Shown here one piece after another: positions 1 to 9,855 of a DNA stretch of 64,000 bases. Made by a program: the position numbers and the translations under genes. Source of the stretch: Corticimicrobacter populi (GTDB lineage Bacteria > Pseudomonadota > Gammaproteobacteria > Burkholderiales > Burkholderiaceae_B). The notes beneath the pieces are model-generated. The model ran no database searches. It was not told where the DNA came from and saw only the letters and a program-made list of their open reading frames with translations. Position 1 is the first letter of the stretch. Every line of letters begins with the position of its first letter. Location of the stretch: the NCBI RefSeq assembly GCF_003123725.1, contig NZ_QETA01000001.1:868001-932000 (forward strand). Direction: 5' to 3'.

Positions 1-436
1 AGACCTGACGTTGCGCAGCCCGTCCTGCTTCGCGCAGGTTGGCTGACAGCACCTGCTGTTCGGTAGGGTGCAGTTCAAACAATCGCAGGCGGTCGTGCGG
101 ACGCAGGGCATCCAGCGTCAGCCAGGGGGAGCCGGGGTAATAGCGCAACTGGCCATCCTGGTTGTACAGACGAATGGCATCAAGGTAGCGACTGATCAGT
201 TGAGGCTGCTGAGCGTCGGTCGACAGCGACCACAGGCGTCCGACTCCGCCTTCGTATTCTGCCGTCTGGCCGGCCCAGTCGCCATCGAGTGCATACATAC
301 CGGCACCGGCATGTGTGTCGATCACCCAGTAGGCGGCATCCTTGCGGTTAAGGTAGTCCAGCACCTGAACCAGGATGGCGTGCTTGAGAACATCGGCATG
401 GTTGCCGGCATGAAAGGCGTGGCGGTAGCTGAACAC
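1..436 (-). CDS. rlmJ: 23S rRNA (adenine2030-N6)-methyltransferase RlmJ, N-terminal part (runs off the window)
   Basis: RlmJ methylates A2030 of 23S rRNA using S-adenosylmethionine. Only the first 145 codons are in the window, about half of the usual roughly 280. The frame opens with a GTG codon at 436 and reads MFSYRHAFHAGNHADVLKH, the family's N-terminal signature. A SAM-binding motif DTHAGAG follows at residues 40-46, then YPGSPWL at 100-106 and FELHPTE at 120-126, all typical of RlmJ. The start lies three bases after the smpB stop, so the two genes are probably co-transcribed, smpB first. The GTG start is chosen because the conserved N-terminus begins exactly there. The identity is firm; only the C-terminal half is unseen. 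Confidence 0.93.
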   Translation of the reverse strand, partial: MFSYRHAFHAGNHADVLKHAILVQVLDYLNRKDAAYWVIDTHAGAGMYALDGDWAGQTAEYEGGVGRLWSLSTDAQQPQLISRYLDAIRLYNQDGQLRYYPGSPWLTLDALRPHDRLRLFELHPTEQQVLSANLREAGRAAQRQV

Positions 437-439
437 GGC

Positions 440-898
440 TCAATCCCTGCTGCTGGTGTCGTGCTTCATCAGGCGCTCTTTTTCGCGGGCCCAGTCACGG
501 TCGCGCTCGGTATCGCGCTTGTCGTGCAGTTTCTTGCCGCGAGCCAGGGCGATGTCGAGCTTGATGCGCCCACCCTTGTAATGCAGGTTGAGCGGCACCA
601 GCGTAAAGCCGCGTTGCTCGACCTTGCCGATCAGCTTGCTGATCTCTTCGGCCTTGAGCAGCAGCTTGCGGGTGCGCATGGCATCGGGATGAATATGCGT
701 CGATGCCGTGGCCAGCGGGCTGACGTGCATGCCCAGGATCCAGATCTCTTCGTCGCGTACGATGACATAGGCTTCCTTGAGCTGGACGCGACCCGCCCTG
801 ATCGCCTTGACCTCCCAGCCCTGCAGGACCAGACCGGCCTCGAAGCGCTCGTCGATGAAGTAATCGTGGAAAGCCTTGCGGTTATCGATGATGCTCAT
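440..898 (-). CDS. smpB: SsrA-binding protein SmpB
   Basis: SmpB binds tmRNA and brings it to stalled ribosomes for trans-translation. The 152-residue product has the expected length and conserved blocks: [14 protein letters not shown] at the start, [19 protein letters not shown] near residues 27-45, and a lysine/arginine-rich C-terminal tail ([16 protein letters not shown] and following) that folds in the ribosomal A site. It is divergent from ratA, 49 bases away, an arrangement shared with many gamma- and betaproteobacteria, and is followed directly by rlmJ. The tmRNA gene itself is not in the window. Confidence 0.97.
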   Translation of the reverse strand: MSIIDNRKAFHDYFIDERFEAGLVLQGWEVKAIRAGRVQLKEAYVIVRDEEIWILGMHVSPLATASTHIHPDAMRTRKLLLKAEEISKLIGKVEQRGFTLVPLNLHYKGGRIKLDIALARGKKLHDKRDTERDRDWAREKERLMKHDTSSRD

Positions 899-947
899 GC
901 ATGTTATACCGGTAAAATCCTGTCATTCTATCCATTTACCGCGTTCC

Positions 948-1379
948 ATGCATACTGTACAGCGATCTGTCCTCGTCCCCTACAGCGCGGCCCAGATGTT
1001 CGATCTGGTGGCTGCGGTCGATAAATACCCTGAATTCATGCCCTGGTGCGGCGGTGCAGCGATCCTGTCTCAGGACGCGCAAGGCATGGTGGCCACGGTC
1101 ACGATCAGCTTTGCGGGGCTCAAGCAGCGATTCACCACGCGCAATACACACGATTACCCGCATCGCATCGACCTGAAACTGGTCGATGGACCGTTCTCCA
1201 GCCTGGAGGGGCACTGGCAGTTTCAGCCGCTGGCCGAGGATGCCTGCAAAGTGTTGTTTACCCTCGAATATGATTTCTCCAGCCGGGCGCTGGCGACCCT
1301 GGTCGGACCGGTATTCAACCGGATCGCGACGAGCTTCATCGACTCTTTCACCAAGCGTGCCGAGTCCTGTTATGAATGA
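948..1379 (+). CDS. ratA: RatA/Coq10-like START-domain protein
   Basis: A 143-residue protein of the polyketide cyclase/START family. In Escherichia coli the homologue RatA was described as a toxin blocking 70S ribosome assembly; the same family (Coq10) binds ubiquinone, so the true role is debated. Recognisable features are the N-terminus MHTVQRSVLVPYSAAQMFDLVAAVDKYPEF and a LEGHWQF segment typical of the fold. The ATG at 948 is chosen because the conserved N-terminus begins there; an upstream in-frame start at 876 would run into smpB. It overlaps rnfH by 8 bases, matching the common smpB/ratA/rnfH neighbourhood. Confidence 0.88.
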   Translation: MHTVQRSVLVPYSAAQMFDLVAAVDKYPEFMPWCGGAAILSQDAQGMVATVTISFAGLKQRFTTRNTHDYPHRIDLKLVDGPFSSLEGHWQFQPLAEDACKVLFTLEYDFSSRALATLVGPVFNRIATSFIDSFTKRAESCYE

Positions 1380-1704
1380 CGCGATGCGGCCAAGCCAGGG
1401 CTTGATTGCCGTGCTGGTCTGCCATGCGCCCGCGGATGCGCCACCGTGGCAGCAGCATCTGAAAGTGGCCGCTGGCACGACGGCAGGGCAGGCATTGGCC
1501 GCCAGCAACTTTGCCGTACGCTTTCCTGGCCGGGATCCCTGGCAGGACGGTGTAGGCATACATGGCAACATGGTCGGTCCGGCACAATTACTGAAAGCGG
1601 ATGACCGCATCGAGATCTATCGATCGTTGGTATTCGACCCCATGGAATCGCGCCGCCGGCGTGCAGCGCACAGACAGCGCAAAAATTCGGACCGGAAACC
1701 CTGA
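1372..1704 (+). CDS. rnfH: RnfH family ubiquitin-fold protein
   Basis: A 110-residue protein of the RnfH (RatB/YfjF) family, a beta-grasp ubiquitin-like fold usually encoded beside ratA. Its biochemical role is unsettled. The C-terminal block VGIHGNMVGPAQLLKADDRIEIYRSL, followed by DPMESRRRRA, is diagnostic of the family. The ATG at 1372 overlaps the ratA stop, indicating translational coupling. The N-terminal strand IAVLVCHAPADAP is somewhat longer than in short homologues. The basic tail AHRQRKNSDRKP is poorly conserved. Confidence 0.85.
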   Translation: MNDAMRPSQGLIAVLVCHAPADAPPWQQHLKVAAGTTAGQALAASNFAVRFPGRDPWQDGVGIHGNMVGPAQLLKADDRIEIYRSLVFDPMESRRRRAAHRQRKNSDRKP

Positions 1705-1741
1705 TTGCAGGCGATTCCGGTCGCTGCGCAGAGGAGACGAC

Positions 1742-2905
1742 GTGAAAAAGGCCAGCAGCAATTCCCATACATCGCAGAATGCCGCATCTCCTGCCGTTTT
1801 TTTCGAGGAACGGCAGTCTGGCAACGGACGCATCGGCATCGCCGTCCTCAATGCACCACGCACGCTCAACGGCCTGACGCTGGATATGGTCGATCTGCTG
1901 TATCCACGCCTGTTGCAATGGGAACGAGATACGGACATCGTCGCCATCGTGCTGGCCGGCGCAGGGGATAGGGCATTCTGTGCGGGTGGCGACCTGCATG
2001 GGCTGTATCGCAGCATGCTGGAGGGCACCGGCACCGAACCACAGAGGCTGACCTATGCGCGTACATTTTTCGAGCGCGAATACCGGCTGGATCACGCCAT
2101 TCATCATCTGCGTACGCCGGTGCTGGTCTGGGGGCAGGGGTTCGTCATGGGTGGCGGCATCGGGCTGATGGCCGGAGCCAGCCACCGAGTCGTACTGCCT
2201 GACTCCCGACTGGCCATGCCGGAAATCAGCATCGGGCTGTTTCCTGATGTGGGCGGAACCTGGTTGCTGGAGCGCGTGCCACTGCGCGGCGGTCGTTTTC
2301 TGGCGCTGACAGGTGCTCAGTTGCAGGCCGAGGATGCCATTTTCGCCGGGCTGGCCGATTATCTGTTGCCCGAGGATGGCTGGACTGCCTTGATGAGCGC
2401 CCTGGAAACGACGGACTGGCCACAGGACGCAGTTGCCCGGCATGAATGCCTGCATATCTTGCTGGCAGGGCTGCAGCAACCGGCACATGGGCATATGGGG
2501 CCCTTCCAGACGCATATCAGACTGATCCATGCATGTTGTGCCCATACCGATCTTGAAGCTGCATGGGCAGCCATTGCAGGGCTTGCAGAACATCCGGATG
2601 CATGGCTGGCACGCGCTGCGCAGACCATGCTGGCTGGCGCACCTGGCTCGGCTCGGCTGGCCTGGACGCTGATGCAGCATGGCTACGGGCGCTCGCTGGG
2701 CGAGATATTGCGCATGGAACTGGATGCGGCGCTGCACTGTTGCGCAGAGGGTGACCTGCAGGAAGGCATTCGCGCCCTGTTGATCGATAAGGATCGTATG
2801 CCACGCTGGTCGCCGGCCACGCTGGCTGATGCCGATATGGCCTGGGGCGAGGCGCGTATTCGATTGGACTGGCCGGATGGTCATCCATTGGCAGATCTTG
2901 CCTGA
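1742..2905 (+). CDS. Enoyl-CoA hydratase/isomerase family protein, 3-hydroxyisobutyryl-CoA hydrolase-like
   Basis: A 387-residue crotonase-fold protein resembling 3-hydroxyisobutyryl-CoA hydrolase of valine degradation. The oxyanion-hole segment is AFCAGGDLHGLY at about residues 78-89. It is followed by GQGFVMGGGIGLMAGASHR and by PEISIGLFPDVGG, a block characteristic of the hydrolase subgroup rather than classic hydratases. The length also fits this subgroup (about 350-390) better than simple crotonases (about 260). GTG at 1742 is chosen because GAGGAG lies at 1731-1736, five bases upstream. The gene stands alone between rnfH and the convergent ygfZ. Hydrolase versus hydratase activity cannot be decided from sequence alone. 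Confidence 0.82.
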   Translation: MKKASSNSHTSQNAASPAVFFEERQSGNGRIGIAVLNAPRTLNGLTLDMVDLLYPRLLQWERDTDIVAIVLAGAGDRAFCAGGDLHGLYRSMLEGTGTEPQRLTYARTFFEREYRLDHAIHHLRTPVLVWGQGFVMGGGIGLMAGASHRVVLPDSRLAMPEISIGLFPDVGGTWLLERVPLRGGRFLALTGAQLQAEDAIFAGLADYLLPEDGWTALMSALETTDWPQDAVARHECLHILLAGLQQPAHGHMGPFQTHIRLIHACCAHTDLEAAWAAIAGLAEHPDAWLARAAQTMLAGAPGSARLAWTLMQHGYGRSLGEILRMELDAALHCCAEGDLQEGIRALLIDKDRMPRWSPATLADADMAWGEARIRLDWPDGHPLADLA

Positions 2906-3023
2906 TTGAGCCTCAGAAAGCGGAAGCGCATCTGGATCGCCATGGCGCATATGCATTTTGAGGACGGCCTGGAGGATTGAGCCTGCTAGGCCATGTCGCT
3001 GCATGGTGCGATGGCGGCAGTAT

Positions 3024-4091
3024 TCAGTCCGCCGTACCTTCCAGCGAGTAGGGCAACGCAACAGGCGTAATCAGGCCGGCAGCGCTTTCACTGCCGAGTG
3101 CGTCGGGTTGAAGATAAAGCGGTCCGTCCATCAGCGCCAGCGGAGCCTCGAACAGCAGATGCAGTACATCGCCCTGTCGGGCCGCATTGATAACGCGGCC
3201 TTCCGGGACAAAGGCTCCAGCATCGTCCTGGCGGCAGATATCCAGTCCGGGCAGGGCGTCTGTATTGGTTTTCAGTCCTGCCGGCACCGCGACACTGCCT
3301 CCCGTCATGCGGCGTTTGACCGTGGTGCGGTAATGACTGCGCGCCACCACTTCCTGACCGGGATAGCAGCCCTTGCGGAAATTGACACCGCCGATCAGTT
3401 CAAAATCCAGGCTTTGTGGAATAAACATATCCTGCGTAGCAGCCACGATCCAGGGCAGGCCAGCGCGGATATCCTCGGCCAGCCAATCCTGTCTTGCTGC
3501 CAACGCCGGCCCTTCGGCTTGCGCCGACAGCGCGGATTGAAGCGTTGCGGGCAAGGTCTCTGCATCCTGTGCTGCTGCGCCAATCACCAGCCAGCGGCCT
3601 ACGCCGGCGCTGCCTGCCGGCATGCCGATCAGCGTCAGGCCATCGACTTGCTGCAGTGCCCAGGCATGGTCGGGCAGGGCGGTGGAGGTATTCGGCAGAC
3701 CTTCTGGCCATGCGACAGAATCGCCAGCCGCAAGGCTGCAGCCCAGCACCGGGGCATGGTCCTCGATCAGCAGGCGAACCTTGGCGCGCAGCACGAACAT
3801 GGACAGGCGCTTGTGGATGGCGGCAGCGATGCTGCGCGACAGCAGCATGACGACTTCCGGGCCGTTGGCCCCCTCATGGTGCCAGACCAGCATGCTGGCG
3901 AGCATACGCCCTTTGGGCGAACAGTAGCCGGCGAGACGGGCCTGGCCAGCAGTCAGCCCGCTGATATCCTGGGTCATCTGGCCGTGCAGGAAGGAAAAGG
4001 CATCTTCACCCTGTGCGCGAATGACGCAGAAGTCAGTCAGACGCGCAATGCGTGCATGGGTGGCGAGAGAGGTGAGCAGGGAAGCAGTCAT
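3024..4091 (-). CDS. ygfZ: Folate-binding protein YgfZ (GcvT-like)
   Basis: YgfZ is a tetrahydrofolate-dependent protein that helps build or repair certain iron-sulfur clusters. The 355-residue product has the GcvT-like fold and the family hallmark KGCYPGQEVVAR near residue 240, which carries the essential cysteine. The N-terminal FSFLHGQMTQDISGL and YCSPKGRMLASMLVW blocks are also typical. It is divergent from mltG across 77 bases, and on the opposite strand a TGCTATACA-like extended -10 lies near 4111-4116. Convergent with the preceding HIBCH-like gene, with about 120 bases of non-coding sequence between. Confidence 0.92.
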   Translation of the reverse strand: MTASLLTSLATHARIARLTDFCVIRAQGEDAFSFLHGQMTQDISGLTAGQARLAGYCSPKGRMLASMLVWHHEGANGPEVVMLLSRSIAAAIHKRLSMFVLRAKVRLLIEDHAPVLGCSLAAGDSVAWPEGLPNTSTALPDHAWALQQVDGLTLIGMPAGSAGVGRWLVIGAAAQDAETLPATLQSALSAQAEGPALAARQDWLAEDIRAGLPWIVAATQDMFIPQSLDFELIGGVNFRKGCYPGQEVVARSHYRTTVKRRMTGGSVAVPAGLKTNTDALPGLDICRQDDAGAFVPEGRVINAARQGDVLHLLFEAPLALMDGPLYLQPDALGSESAAGLITPVALPYSLEGTAD

Positions 4092-4168
4092 GGCAGCAAA
4101 TGGATTTCAATGTATAGCAAACCAAAATATCATAGTCCCTGGAACACATCCGGTACACTTCGGGTCAC

Positions 4169-5179
4169 ATGAAACGCATCATCCTCATTTTCCTGCTCGG
4201 GCTTCTGTCTCTGGTCCTGCTGCTGGCCGCTGCGGCGGGCGGTGCCTGGCACTGGGCCAACAAGCCGCTGTCCGTCGAACCGAACAAGGTCGAGATCGTC
4301 ATTGCAAGCGGTGGCACGCCGCGCAGCGTCGTGCGCCAGCTTAACGAAGCTGGTGTCAGCCTGAACGAAGATGCCTTCGTCTGGCTGGCCCGTCTGAGTG
4401 GTCTGGACAAACGCTTCAAGGCTGGTGCCTACGAGGTTTCGCCTTCGGATACCCCGCTGAGGCTGGCCCAGCGCATCGCCGATGGCGATGTCACGCTGCG
4501 GCGCCTCACCCTGGTCGAGGGCTGGAGCTATCGCCAGATCAGGGCAGCGCTGGCGGCCCAGTCCGACATCAGGCAGACGCTGGAAGGGGTAGACGATGCC
4601 CAGTTGATGGAGCGCCTGGGCAGCGAGTTTTCGCATCCAGAAGGCCTGTTCTTTCCGGATACCTACACGTTCGCACCTGGCACGACCGATTTCGAGATTC
4701 TCAAGCAGGCTTACCAGGCCCAGTTGCGCAGGCTGGATGAGGCCTGGCAGGCACGGGACAAGGAACTGCCCGTCAAAACCCCCTACGAACTGCTTGTTCT
4801 GGCCTCTATCGTTGAAAAGGAAACGGGTCATCACGAAGATCGGGCAGCGGTCAGCGGCGTCTTTGCCAACCGTCTGCGTATCGGCATGCCACTGCAGACT
4901 GATCCGACCGTGATCTACGGCATGGGTGAGCGCTACCAGGGGCGTATTCGCAAGCGCGACCTGCAGACCGACACGCCCTGGAATACCTATACCCGCAATG
5001 GCTTGCCGCCCACGCCGATTGCCAGCCCGGGGCGGGCGGCACTGATGGCAGCAGCGCAACCCGGCACACACAAATACCTGTATTTCGTATCGCGCGGCGA
5101 TGGCACGAGCGAGTTCGCCCAGAACCTGCAGCAGCACAATCGCAATGTTTCGCGCTTCATTCTCGGAAGAAATCCATGA
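4169..5179 (+). CDS. mltG: Endolytic murein transglycosylase MltG
   Basis: MltG cleaves nascent peptidoglycan glycan strands next to the inner membrane and is thought to set the termination point of elongation. The 336-residue protein begins with a single transmembrane anchor (residues about 3-27, rich in L, V and A) and then has the YceG/MltG domain. The catalytic glutamate lies in [15 protein letters not shown] near residue 215, with the conserved [13 protein letters not shown] and [17 protein letters not shown] blocks after it. It overlaps tmk by four bases (ATGA), beginning the mltG-tmk-holB-tatD run seen in many proteobacteria. Confidence 0.96.
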   Translation: MKRIILIFLLGLLSLVLLLAAAAGGAWHWANKPLSVEPNKVEIVIASGGTPRSVVRQLNEAGVSLNEDAFVWLARLSGLDKRFKAGAYEVSPSDTPLRLAQRIADGDVTLRRLTLVEGWSYRQIRAALAAQSDIRQTLEGVDDAQLMERLGSEFSHPEGLFFPDTYTFAPGTTDFEILKQAYQAQLRRLDEAWQARDKELPVKTPYELLVLASIVEKETGHHEDRAAVSGVFANRLRIGMPLQTDPTVIYGMGERYQGRIRKRDLQTDTPWNTYTRNGLPPTPIASPGRAALMAAAQPGTHKYLYFVSRGDGTSEFAQNLQQHNRNVSRFILGRNP

Positions 5180-5835
5180 GCGGTACAGTCACCGGCCCGC
5201 AGCATGCGCTGCGTGGACGTTTCATCACACTGGAAGGCGTCGATGGTGCCGGCAAGAGCACGCATGTCGACTGGATCGTCGCGCAGTTGCGCGATGCCGG
5301 GCTCGATGTAATCTCGACTCGCGAACCGGGCGGTACGCCACTGGGTGAAAAGTTGCGCGAACTGCTGCTGGGTGAGGAAATGACGCTGGCCACCGAGGCG
5401 CTGCTGATGTTCGCAGCCCGCAATGAACACCTTGAACAGGTCATCCGGCCCGCACTGGCCGCTGGCCACTGGGTGGTCTGTGACCGGTTCACGGATGCCA
5501 CTTTTGCCTATCAGGGCGGTGGACGTAGCCTGGGCACACAACGTGTGGCAGCGCTTGAAGCTTGGGTACACCCCGATCTGCAACCCGACCTGACACTGCT
5601 TTTCGATGTGCCGCTCGAAGTGGCCCGTCAGCGTGCCGGCCAGGCGCGAGTGGCTGACCGTTTCGAACGCGAGGGCGCTGCCTTTTTCGAACGGACACGT
5701 GCTGCTTACCATGAGCGTGCCGCCGCCGCACCAGCACGCATCTGCCTGATCGACGGTACGCCGGATATCGATTCGGTGCGTGCCCAGTTGAGACCCGCAC
5801 TGCTGGCGCAAGTCACAGGGAACCGGACGGCATGA
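5176..5835 (+). CDS. tmk: Thymidylate kinase
   Basis: Tmk phosphorylates dTMP to dTDP. The 219-residue product has the P-loop [11 protein letters not shown] near residue 20, the dTMP-binding [14 protein letters not shown] block and the [15 protein letters not shown] segment, all in the right order and spacing. It overlaps mltG upstream and holB downstream by four bases each, so all three are expected on one transcript. Length and motifs are ordinary for proteobacterial Tmk. Confidence 0.97.
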   Translation: MSGTVTGPQHALRGRFITLEGVDGAGKSTHVDWIVAQLRDAGLDVISTREPGGTPLGEKLRELLLGEEMTLATEALLMFAARNEHLEQVIRPALAAGHWVVCDRFTDATFAYQGGGRSLGTQRVAALEAWVHPDLQPDLTLLFDVPLEVARQRAGQARVADRFEREGAAFFERTRAAYHERAAAAPARICLIDGTPDIDSVRAQLRPALLAQVTGNRTA

Positions 5836-6896
5836 GCATTCCCGTTTTCCTGCCCTGGCATCAGGAGGCCTTGTCCGACTGGCAACGTCAGAAATCGCGT
5901 TTTGCCCATGCCTGGTTGATTCATGGCGTAGCAGGGACCGGCAAGCTGGAGTTTGCCCGTGCTGCGGCCGCCAGCCTGCTGTGCGAAAGTCCGCAGGCAG
6001 GTCAGGCCTGTGGGCACTGCCAGGCCTGTCAATGGGTGGCCGGAGGGAATCATCCGGATCTCAAGCGGATACGTCCCGACAGCGTGGCCCAGATCGAGGG
6101 GCAGACTGACGAAGGGGAAGAGGGCGATGTGGCCGGTGAAGGCGAAGCCGAAGGCAGCTCGGCCAGCCGCAAGAAAAATCCCTCCAAGGAAATCCGGCTT
6201 GAACAGATCCGTGCGCTGGAGTCCTGGTTTCACCTGGCCACGCATCGCGGGGGCTGGCGCGTAGTGTTGCTGTATCCGGCTGATGCGCTCAATATGATTG
6301 CAGCCAATGCGCTGCTCAAGATCCTGGAAGAACCGCCGGAACATACCGTGTTCCTGCTGGTGGTCGATGCCCCGGACCGGCTGCTGCCGACCCTGGTGTC
6401 GCGCTGTCGCAAATTGCCATTGCCCGCACCCGGCTGGGATGCGGCACTGGGCTGGCTGCAGCAACAGGAGCTGGCCGATGCACCAGCCTGGCTGGCGGCT
6501 GCCGGAGGCGCCCCGCTGCAGGCGCTGCGTTTGTCGCGCCAACAGCCACAACCCGTACCCGCATGGCTGGAGCAGGCCATCCAGACGCTGGCCCGCAACC
6601 AGCAACCCGATATCGGCCAACTGGCCGAAGACCTGGACAAACAACCTCCGGCACTCTGGCTGGATACGTTGCAACGGTTTTACATTGATCTGATGCTGGC
6701 GGCACACGGTCAATCCGCGCGCTATTACCCGTCACACCAAGCCGCGCTGGAGGGTATTGCAGGCCGGATGCCTGCCGCACGTCTGTCTGCAGCGCTGCAG
6801 TGGCTCAGCCAGCAGCGCCGGGTAGCAGGCCATCCCCTCAATGCCCGGCTCTGGTTGCATACCGTTTTGCAGAACACCCTGCTTTTCTCCGCTTGA
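5832..6896 (+). CDS. holB: DNA polymerase III delta-prime subunit
   Basis: HolB is the delta-prime subunit of the clamp loader. The 354-residue protein has the P-loop-like [13 protein letters not shown] near residues 31-43 and a zinc-binding cysteine cluster in CGHCQACQ with a further cysteine nine residues earlier. The sensor-like [20 protein letters not shown] block is highly conserved. Between the zinc module and the next conserved segment there is an acidic, low-complexity insertion (about residues 92-116, rich in E, G and D, ending in SASRKKN) that is not part of the core fold. Translation is coupled to tmk by overlap, and tatD follows three bases later. Confidence 0.95.
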   Translation: MSIPVFLPWHQEALSDWQRQKSRFAHAWLIHGVAGTGKLEFARAAAASLLCESPQAGQACGHCQACQWVAGGNHPDLKRIRPDSVAQIEGQTDEGEEGDVAGEGEAEGSSASRKKNPSKEIRLEQIRALESWFHLATHRGGWRVVLLYPADALNMIAANALLKILEEPPEHTVFLLVVDAPDRLLPTLVSRCRKLPLPAPGWDAALGWLQQQELADAPAWLAAAGGAPLQALRLSRQQPQPVPAWLEQAIQTLARNQQPDIGQLAEDLDKQPPALWLDTLQRFYIDLMLAAHGQSARYYPSHQAALEGIAGRMPAARLSAALQWLSQQRRVAGHPLNARLWLHTVLQNTLLFSA

Positions 6897-6899
6897 AAT

Positions 6900-7676
6900 A
6901 TGTATATCGATTCACACTGCCACCTCAATTTCCCGGAGCTGCGTGCGCAGTTGCCGGAAATTCTGGCAAATATGGCCCGCAACCAGGTCACGCATGCGCT
7001 GTGCGTGAGCGTCAACCTGCCGGATTGGCCGGCCATGATGGAGACCATCGCGCCGCATGACAACCTGTGGGCATCAGCCGGCGTGCACCCGGCCTACGAC
7101 GATACGCCGGAGGCCTCAATGGCGCAGTTGCTGGACATGGCGGCCCATCCACGCGTCATCGCGATCGGTGAGACCGGCCTGGACTATTACCACCAGGAAG
7201 CGGCACCGGAGTGGCAACTGAACCGCTTCAGACAACATATCCGTGCGGCCCGGCAGGCGGGTCTACCCCTGATCATCCATACTCGGGCGGCGGCCGAGGA
7301 CACGTTGCGGCTGTTGCGCGAAGAACATGCCGAGGAGGTCGGTGGTGTCATGCACTGCTTCAGCGAATCATGGGAAGTGGCCGAGGCGGCGATGGAACTG
7401 GGATTCATGATCTCCTTTTCCGGCATCGTGACATTCAAGAATGCTCACGTGCTGCACGACGTGGCTCGTCGTGTGCCGCTGGAGCGTATCCTGATCGAGA
7501 CCGATGCGCCGTACCTGGCACCCGTACCGTATCGAGGCAAGCTCAACGACCCCTCCAAGGTCATCCATGTGGCCGAGAAACTGTCTGAACTCAAGCAGGT
7601 GCCGCTCGCTACAATAGCGGAGCACAGCACCCGCAATTTCTTTTCCCTGTTCAACAAGGCGGCTGCATCCGCCTGA
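6900..7676 (+). CDS. TatD family metal-dependent hydrolase
   Basis: A 258-residue TIM-barrel hydrolase of the TatD family, which includes metal-dependent DNases and other deoxyribonuclease-like enzymes. Metal-binding motifs are visible: DSHCHLNF at the start, AIGETGLDYY, LIIHTRAAAEDTL, MHCFSESWE, and the closing IETDAPYLAPVPYRGK. In many proteobacteria this paralogue (YcfH) follows holB, as here, with three bases between the genes. The precise substrate of this subgroup is not established. The start ATG at 6900 is the only one that keeps the DSHCHLNF motif at the N-terminus. Confidence 0.92.
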   Translation: MYIDSHCHLNFPELRAQLPEILANMARNQVTHALCVSVNLPDWPAMMETIAPHDNLWASAGVHPAYDDTPEASMAQLLDMAAHPRVIAIGETGLDYYHQEAAPEWQLNRFRQHIRAARQAGLPLIIHTRAAAEDTLRLLREEHAEEVGGVMHCFSESWEVAEAAMELGFMISFSGIVTFKNAHVLHDVARRVPLERILIETDAPYLAPVPYRGKLNDPSKVIHVAEKLSELKQVPLATIAEHSTRNFFSLFNKAAASA

Positions 7677-7693
7677 TCCACGACGGAGCCGCT

Positions 7694-8398
7694 ATGCTGC
7701 CCGAATCCTTTTCTCTCGCCCAGAAACCCGTTCGTCACCTGGCGCTGCGGCGCATGCTGGCGGTCTTGCTGACGGCAGCAGCGCTGCCTGCCATGGCAGC
7801 CGATGTCGGCAACTGGTGGTTTTATGTCACCAATGACCGGGTCGCCGATATTCAGGAATTGCTGAATGAAGGTGCCGATCCCAACCTGCGCACGGCCGAT
7901 GGGCAACTGTCGGCCATCCAGGCGGTGCGCGAAGGGTCATGGGGCGTTTTCGATGCACTGACCGGGGATGCCCGCATCGACCTCAATGCCGAGAACAGCC
8001 TAGGGGAAACTGCACTGATGTATGCCGCCCTGGAAGGGCAGGAACAGCGTGTCAATCGCCTGATCGAGCGGGGTGCCAAGGTCGTCAAGCTGGGCTGGAC
8101 GCCGTTGCACTATGCGGCAGCGGGCGGGCATACCCGCATTGCAGCACTGCTGCTGGATCAGGGGGCCTTGCCCAATGCGCCTGCGTATGATGGCGTCACG
8201 CCGCTCATGATGGCCATGCGTGCCAACAGCCATGATACGGTGCAACTGCTGCTGGATCGCGGTGCCGATCCTGAAGCACAGACATCAGCAGGAAAAAGCG
8301 TTGTGGATTTTGCCGCAGAGCGGGGCCATCGACGGCTGGCCCGCGCGCTCAGCGACCTGATCGCCGAGCGTCGTGCCGCGCGCCCGACTGGGCAGTGA
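7694..8398 (+). CDS. Exported ankyrin-repeat protein
   Basis: A 234-residue protein with a likely signal peptide (hydrophobic residues about 16-36, ending AAALPAMAA) followed by about five ankyrin repeats. Repeat hallmarks include GETALMYAALEGQEQRVNRLIERGA, GWTPLHYAAAGGHTRIAALLLDQGA and GVTPLMMAMRANSHDTVQLLLDRGA. Ankyrin repeats mediate protein binding; no enzymatic domain is seen. It follows tatD by 17 bases and may share its transcript, a pairing I recall from Bordetella-type genomes. The partner is unknown. Confidence 0.85.
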   Translation: MLPESFSLAQKPVRHLALRRMLAVLLTAAALPAMAADVGNWWFYVTNDRVADIQELLNEGADPNLRTADGQLSAIQAVREGSWGVFDALTGDARIDLNAENSLGETALMYAALEGQEQRVNRLIERGAKVVKLGWTPLHYAAAGGHTRIAALLLDQGALPNAPAYDGVTPLMMAMRANSHDTVQLLLDRGADPEAQTSAGKSVVDFAAERGHRRLARALSDLIAERRAARPTGQ

Positions 8399-8418
8399 TC
8401 GCTTGCCGTCGTGATCCG

Positions 8419-8446
8419 GTGACAATTAAATTTCAGGTTTAATAAT
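8419..8446 (+). promoter_or_regulatory. Candidate sigma-70 promoter of gdhA
   Basis: GTGACA at 8419-8424 and AATAAT at 8441-8446, each five of six bases from the -35 and -10 consensus, are separated by 16 bases. They lie in the only AT-rich stretch before the glutamate dehydrogenase gene. Transcription would begin near 8453, giving a leader of roughly 80 bases that carries a Shine-Dalgarno-like CTGGAG just before the start codon. The call comes from sequence only. Confidence 0.45.
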
Positions 8447-8535
8447 AGGGGACGCAACAGGGTTAGTCTCAGCTTGATTCGGTCTGATGGCAGGGTTATA
8501 ACTGCCCGAGAGTCGGTTCACCTGGAGACAATCCG

Positions 8536-9825
8536 ATGTCATCGCACGTCACGCACGCATTACCATCTTATCTGGACAAGAATCATCTTGGCCCCTGGGG
8601 CATCTACCTGGAACAGGTCGATCGTGTCACGCCTTACCTTGGTTCATTGGCCCGCTGGGTCGAAACCCTCAAGCGTCCCAAGCGCACGCTGATCGTCGAT
8701 GTGCCCATCGAGCTGGATGACGGTACGATCGCCCACTACGAAGGCTACCGTGTGCAGCACAACCTGTCGCGCGGCCCAGGCAAGGGCGGTGTGCGCTTCC
8801 ACCAGGATGTCACGCTTTCCGAAGTCATGGCCCTGTCGGCCTGGATGTCTGTCAAGACGGCAGCAGCCAACGTGCCCTACGGCGGTGCCAAGGGTGGCAT
8901 CCGGGTCGATCCGCGCAATCTGTCGCGTGCCGAGCTCGAACGCCTGACGCGTCGCTATACCAGCGAAATCAACCTGATCATCGGCCCCAACCAGGATATT
9001 CCTGCGCCTGACGTCAACACCAACGCGCAGATCATGGCCTGGATGATGGACACCTACTCCATGAACAAGGGTGTCACGGCCACCGGCGTGGTCACCGGCA
9101 AGCCCATCTCGCTGGGCGGCAGCCTGGGGCGGACCGAGGCGACCGGCCGCGGTGTCTATGTCACCGCCTGCGAGGCCGCGCGCGATATCGGCCTGAACGT
9201 GGCAGAATCCAAGGTCAGCGTGCAGGGCTTCGGCAACGTCGGTGGTACGGCTGCGCGCCTGTTCCACGATGTCGGTGCCAAGGTCGTGGCCGTCCAGGAT
9301 CATACCGGCACCATCGTCAACGAATTCGGTCTCGATGTACCGGCACTGCTGGCCCATGTGGCAGAGCAGGGCGGTGTGGCAGGCTTTGCCAATGCCCAGT
9401 CCATCGACAATGATGCATTCTGGAGCCTGGAGACCGATATCCTGATCCCGGCCGCGCTGGAAGGCCAGATCACCGAACGCAACGCCGGCCAGATCACGGC
9501 ACGCATCGTCGTGGAGGGGGCCAATGGGCCGACGACGCCGGAAGCCGATGACATCCTGACCGACAAGGGTGTCGTGATCGTGCCCGACGTGATTGCCAAT
9601 GCCGGTGGCGTGACGGTCAGCTATTTCGAGTGGGTGCAGGACTTCTCGAGCTTCTTCTGGTCGGAAGATGAAATCAATCATCGCCTTGAGCGCATCATGC
9701 GTGATGCCTACAGTGCTGTGTCGCAGGTGGCGCGCGATCACAAGGTGACGCTGCGTACGGCTGCCTTTATCGTTGCCTGCACGCGCATTCTGCAGGCGCG
9801 CGAGGTGCGTGGTCTCTATCCCTGA
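8536..9825 (+). CDS. gdhA: Glutamate dehydrogenase (Glu/Leu/Phe/Val dehydrogenase family)
   Basis: A 429-residue amino-acid dehydrogenase, most likely catalysing reversible oxidative deamination of glutamate to 2-oxoglutarate. The dimerisation domain has [19 protein letters not shown] and the catalytic-lysine motif [24 protein letters not shown] follows, and the Rossmann domain carries [13 protein letters not shown] near residue 235. The length and the short N-terminus match the NAD-preferring 420-430 residue bacterial and archaeal type rather than the 450-residue NADP enzyme of enterics. It is monocistronic, with its own promoter upstream. Coenzyme preference is inferred. Confidence 0.92.
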   Translation: MSSHVTHALPSYLDKNHLGPWGIYLEQVDRVTPYLGSLARWVETLKRPKRTLIVDVPIELDDGTIAHYEGYRVQHNLSRGPGKGGVRFHQDVTLSEVMALSAWMSVKTAAANVPYGGAKGGIRVDPRNLSRAELERLTRRYTSEINLIIGPNQDIPAPDVNTNAQIMAWMMDTYSMNKGVTATGVVTGKPISLGGSLGRTEATGRGVYVTACEAARDIGLNVAESKVSVQGFGNVGGTAARLFHDVGAKVVAVQDHTGTIVNEFGLDVPALLAHVAEQGGVAGFANAQSIDNDAFWSLETDILIPAALEGQITERNAGQITARIVVEGANGPTTPEADDILTDKGVVIVPDVIANAGGVTVSYFEWVQDFSSFFWSEDEINHRLERIMRDAYSAVSQVARDHKVTLRTAAFIVACTRILQAREVRGLYP

Positions 9826-9855
9826 TCGATGGACAGGCCTGCGGCATGAGGTCTC

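Noticed and set aside
1370-3061. A 563-residue open frame on the minus strand through the HIBCH-like gene
   Set aside because: It runs across gene boundaries, overlaps the end of ygfZ and rnfH, and is rich in H, Q, R and C with no motif.
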